Shown here piece after piece: positions 61,041-64,000 of a stretch of DNA of 64,000 bases (position 1 is the first letter of the stretch; each line of letters starts with the position of its first letter). The notes under the pieces were generated by a model. The model did no database searches. It was not told where the DNA came from and worked only from the letters and a program-made list of their open reading frames with translations. The position numbers and the translations under genes are program-made. The DNA is from Stictocephala bisonia. Its lineage: Eukaryota; Arthropoda; Insecta; Hemiptera; Membracidae. The stretch lies in assembly GCA_035578905.1 (NCBI GenBank), contig JAQJVL010000797.1, forward strand, positions 248,001-312,000. Reading direction: 5' to 3'.

Positions 61041-63876
61041 CTAAATGGGCTTTTCAAATTGTTCTTGCTACAGTCCACAGATGTATATCATATTTGTTAG
61101 GCTAAGTTAGCAAGAACTTTTCGTTCTAAGTCAATTTTATAATTTTTAATGGTATGCTTGTGGTAGTTTTTTTAGTATTTTATTCGTACGAATATATAAT
61201 TTTTTTGGTTGTATACGATTATTTTTATATTATTTGTTTAACTGCGTTACATTAACATGTAACATTTCTTAATTATATTTTAATTTTATAACAATTTTAA
61301 CAATTTAAAATATCTTTAGTTGAATTTAGAACTTCCAGCATTTACTGTCATCTCAACTGGCCTAAGAAACCAAGATTTACAGTGTTGTATTTGAAAAATT
61401 ACGTTACAACATCTTTCTAAGACAATACCGAAAACCATATAATAGGCTGCATATTAACAATGGCCATAAATTAAACGTCCTATACAAATATATCAAATTC
61501 AGCAAATGCCAAAGAAAATATGCTGTCTCTATGTTTAATTAAATTTTACTCTTTTGTTTTGATTTTATACAAGGTTAGAGGTGTTTGTATTGTGAAAGGT
61601 ACACGTCAAAGAAAAGCAGAGGATCTTAGAATGGAGATCCAAGGAAAACTAATCACAGGAAAACTGATTGAGTTTCGGAAAAGACGTCTATAATCCCTTT
61701 AACTAACTAACATTTTGTAATGAGTTTTCTCTAATTACTAATCAGTCTAGGTGAGTGAAATACAAGCTCTATAACTCTAAATTAAGGTAAATAATTAAGG
61801 TTATTTTTTCAGCCCTCCGTTGTTTGTTTTTTAAGGCCAGCAATGTAAATACGTTAACAAAACATTATTTTATCAAGCGACAATCTACAATTTTAATATG
61901 TAATTTATATAAGTCTGTAAATAACAGGTTAATATGATCGCCTTTTTATTAATAATGTAAATTGACTAAAAATTTCAGCTTAAATTGTTGAAGTAAAATT
62001 ATAAAATTAGGCAATACATAAAGATTCTTAATTTACATTTTGGGAGAGTAACTTATTTATTTAAATTGGATATTATAGGTTGGTAGCTTACTAGCTATTA
62101 AGGCCTGTAAGACCAAAACTTAAACAACTTTTTATTACCTAAATTTCATGATAATTTAAGTCTGACGTTTGTTTGAAGATTTCTTTTTTTTTGCTACATT
62201 ATTTCATTTGTTATTTGGTTTGTGAAAGGCCACAAAATTAAATTATTTCTTGTCCATAAAGTTTTCTTATATTTCTGACACCACATTCATAAGTTTAGAA
62301 CACATTTTTAGTCTTTGATTATATGTAAGAGAGTTAATTTCTGTCTACTCATGATTTAAAACTATTTTTTCAATACATAAAAAATAATTTTTGTGTGTGT
62401 GAAACTAATTTGTATTATTTATTGTAAGAGTAGTTATAGTATTTTTTATCAATGTTTAACTATAAGTGATAAGAAAAATAATGAACACTTAAAAATAATA
62501 AAATGTATTTTTAATTGTTACCTCTTAAAAGATTTTTATTTTCTTCTAGGCATAGAACAATACATTATTTAGCTTTCTTTCGTGTGGTAAAGCCAAACTA
62601 AAGAGCAATTTCGCATAAAAACACTGATAGCAAATAGTAATAATATTAAAAGTAAAGAACTAAGCTAATTAAAAGCCAATAAAATGCCATATATTTGTAA
62701 AGGATTAATAATTAGAAAAAAAATTTTATTTAACTATTTATATAGAAAACCTTAAAATTCTCTTAAACTTGTTTACTGAGTGCCATCGGTAAGAAAATCA
62801 AAAAGTTTGGATGTAAAGTAAGAAACGATCTGCAATATAATTTTCTTTTGTGTGAATGGTTGTAGTTCTCTATAACTAGCAATATAATATAAGTTATAGT
62901 AAATTTATTGCAGTCATAAAACCTACCAATTAAAACGTGTCACAATACTCCCACTTTAACGACCAGAGTTAGACGACGAGTTTCATTGCCAAAGTTAAAG
63001 GCTTACCACTTGTAGTATTCTTCTGCTGACTTTAATACATTGCTTTAATTGCATTTTCTTACGTAGTAATAGTTTTACTACAATTTACGTACCTTAAGAT
63101 ACATAAAAGTAATGTTTTATTTTATTCATTTGCAAGGGCCTGGTATGCTAGTGTATAGAGTAAAACATTTAACTACAATAATTTATAAGAAACGTTTTGC
63201 TAAAGATATAATATAACAAAATACAACATACCTAACCAAGTATCTTAAAACTCACATTTAAATTATTTGAAGTTAGATCTTTTAAGTAACTAATATTACC
63301 ATAACCGAACATTTGTTAGTTTTGTTAATAATATTTGTTAATTTTGGGAAAATGCAAATAAAACTTGTGATTTATTAATTCAATTACCTGTTAATTATCT
63401 ATCTGAATATGACTACGTCAGAACAAGTTTAATACAACATATTTCTTTAAAAAACACATGTGTCTTAAATTGAAGTTTATATACTGTATACGTTTTTTAA
63501 TCTTCAAAATTCACAAATGTTATACAAGGTTTCACATATGGGTACAGGTTTCATAATTTTATTTTCTGTACCATACTGTAATTTATTTAAATACTTGAAT
63601 TTTGGAGTTTTAACTGATAACAGGCAAGTAATCATTTCACTGATAAGGGATATATCTTATAAACTAAGAGACGTTATTTGTTTATATATACTTATGCTAG
63701 AAATTATATTTAAATTAAATTATATGTAAATATGTAGTGCTTGTTTATTAATTTGTTTAATAGTGTGAAGACTGGCTGGTTCAATAAAATATTTATTAGG
63801 TTCAAAATGTTAAAATGTTTTGCTTCATTGTAATTGGGTCTATGCCTGTATTGTTGCATTAAATAAAATAAAAATA
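61041..63876. other. AT-rich DNA, no recognised gene
   Basis: No coding similarity, RNA gene or repeat recognised beyond simple AT-rich tracts. A slightly GC-richer stretch near 61590-61690 has no clear frame. Confidence 0.5.
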
Positions 63877-64000
63877 CGTTATAAATGTCAAAATTCACAA
63901 TATGTGTATAGTCATGATATCTCTAGTACATTATAAATGTCGAAACCCGCAATATGTGTAAATTCATTATACTAAAACACGTTATAAATATAGAAACCCA
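63877..64000 (+). repeat. Start of a tandem array of about 52 bp, cut by the window end
   Basis: TTATAAAT recurs at 63879, 63931 and 63982. AATATGTGTA follows in the two complete units (CAAAATTCACAATATGTGTA, CGAAACCCGCAATATGTGTA). Only about 2.3 units are visible. Confidence 0.75.

Noticed and set aside
58593..61078. Minus-strand frames with YILLSSKVLLVYSLTYNVS repeats
   Set aside because: They come from the 128-bp satellite; hydrophobic repeats look membrane-like but simply follow the repeat unit.

Overview
The window is eukaryotic and almost certainly from an arthropod, most likely an insect. The one recognisable host gene is the 3' half of an insect-type neuroligin, with GT-AG introns and GC-richer exons in very AT-rich DNA. 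The rest is nuclear repeat DNA: non-LTR retrotransposon remnants, a Penelope-like fragment, a Tigger/pogo element, satellites and microsatellites. The large repeat load would suit a big hemipteran genome, but the species cannot be fixed from the sequence.

1-11063: five consecutive coding exons of a neuroligin on the + strand (3536-4284, 5220-5371, 5977-6095, 8884-9107, 10392-11063). They join in one frame to 638 codons covering the C-terminal half of the esterase-like ectodomain, the stalk, one membrane span and a cytoplasmic tail. The N-terminal half lies upstream of the window. Two introns carry minisatellites (78 bp and 37 bp units). A polyadenylation signal follows at 11228.

11064-28250: gene-poor DNA with a 51-bp minisatellite (14826-15284), a decayed LINE reverse transcriptase (about 17780-18110), and a 77-bp satellite in two arrays (18117-20254 and 22306-25394). 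Each array is followed by a near-identical 2-kb segment. This is a tandem segmental duplication of about 5.1 kb whose junction falls on a short CTGGGA match. The second copy runs on into a LINE ORF1 with an SGNH-esterase-like region and an endonuclease start.

28600-47130: LINE reverse transcriptase remnants on the - strand, then the main feature of the window, a very large inverted repeat. The left arm (about 29985-37327) and the right arm (about 40961-47130) are reverse complements, separated by a 3.6-kb spacer with a nested 61/26-bp array. The arms have diverged from each other: the left one carries an RTE-like insertion (the right arm keeps the empty site), amplified ends of a foldback element and a 198-bp GT run, while the right one has an 80-bp TA run and a small insertion. 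Each arm's outer end carries a matching, outward-facing possible first exon.

47131-64000: mostly unassigned AT-rich DNA, with a 156-bp inverted repeat, a Penelope-like N-terminal fragment (53356-54065), a Tigger/pogo element with intact ends but a broken transposase (54181-55483), a 5'-truncated LINE (56311-56955), a roughly 128-bp satellite (58269-61040), and the start of another tandem array at the window edge.

Only the neuroligin exons look like functional coding sequence. All searches and alignments were done by eye, so repeat boundaries are approximate.
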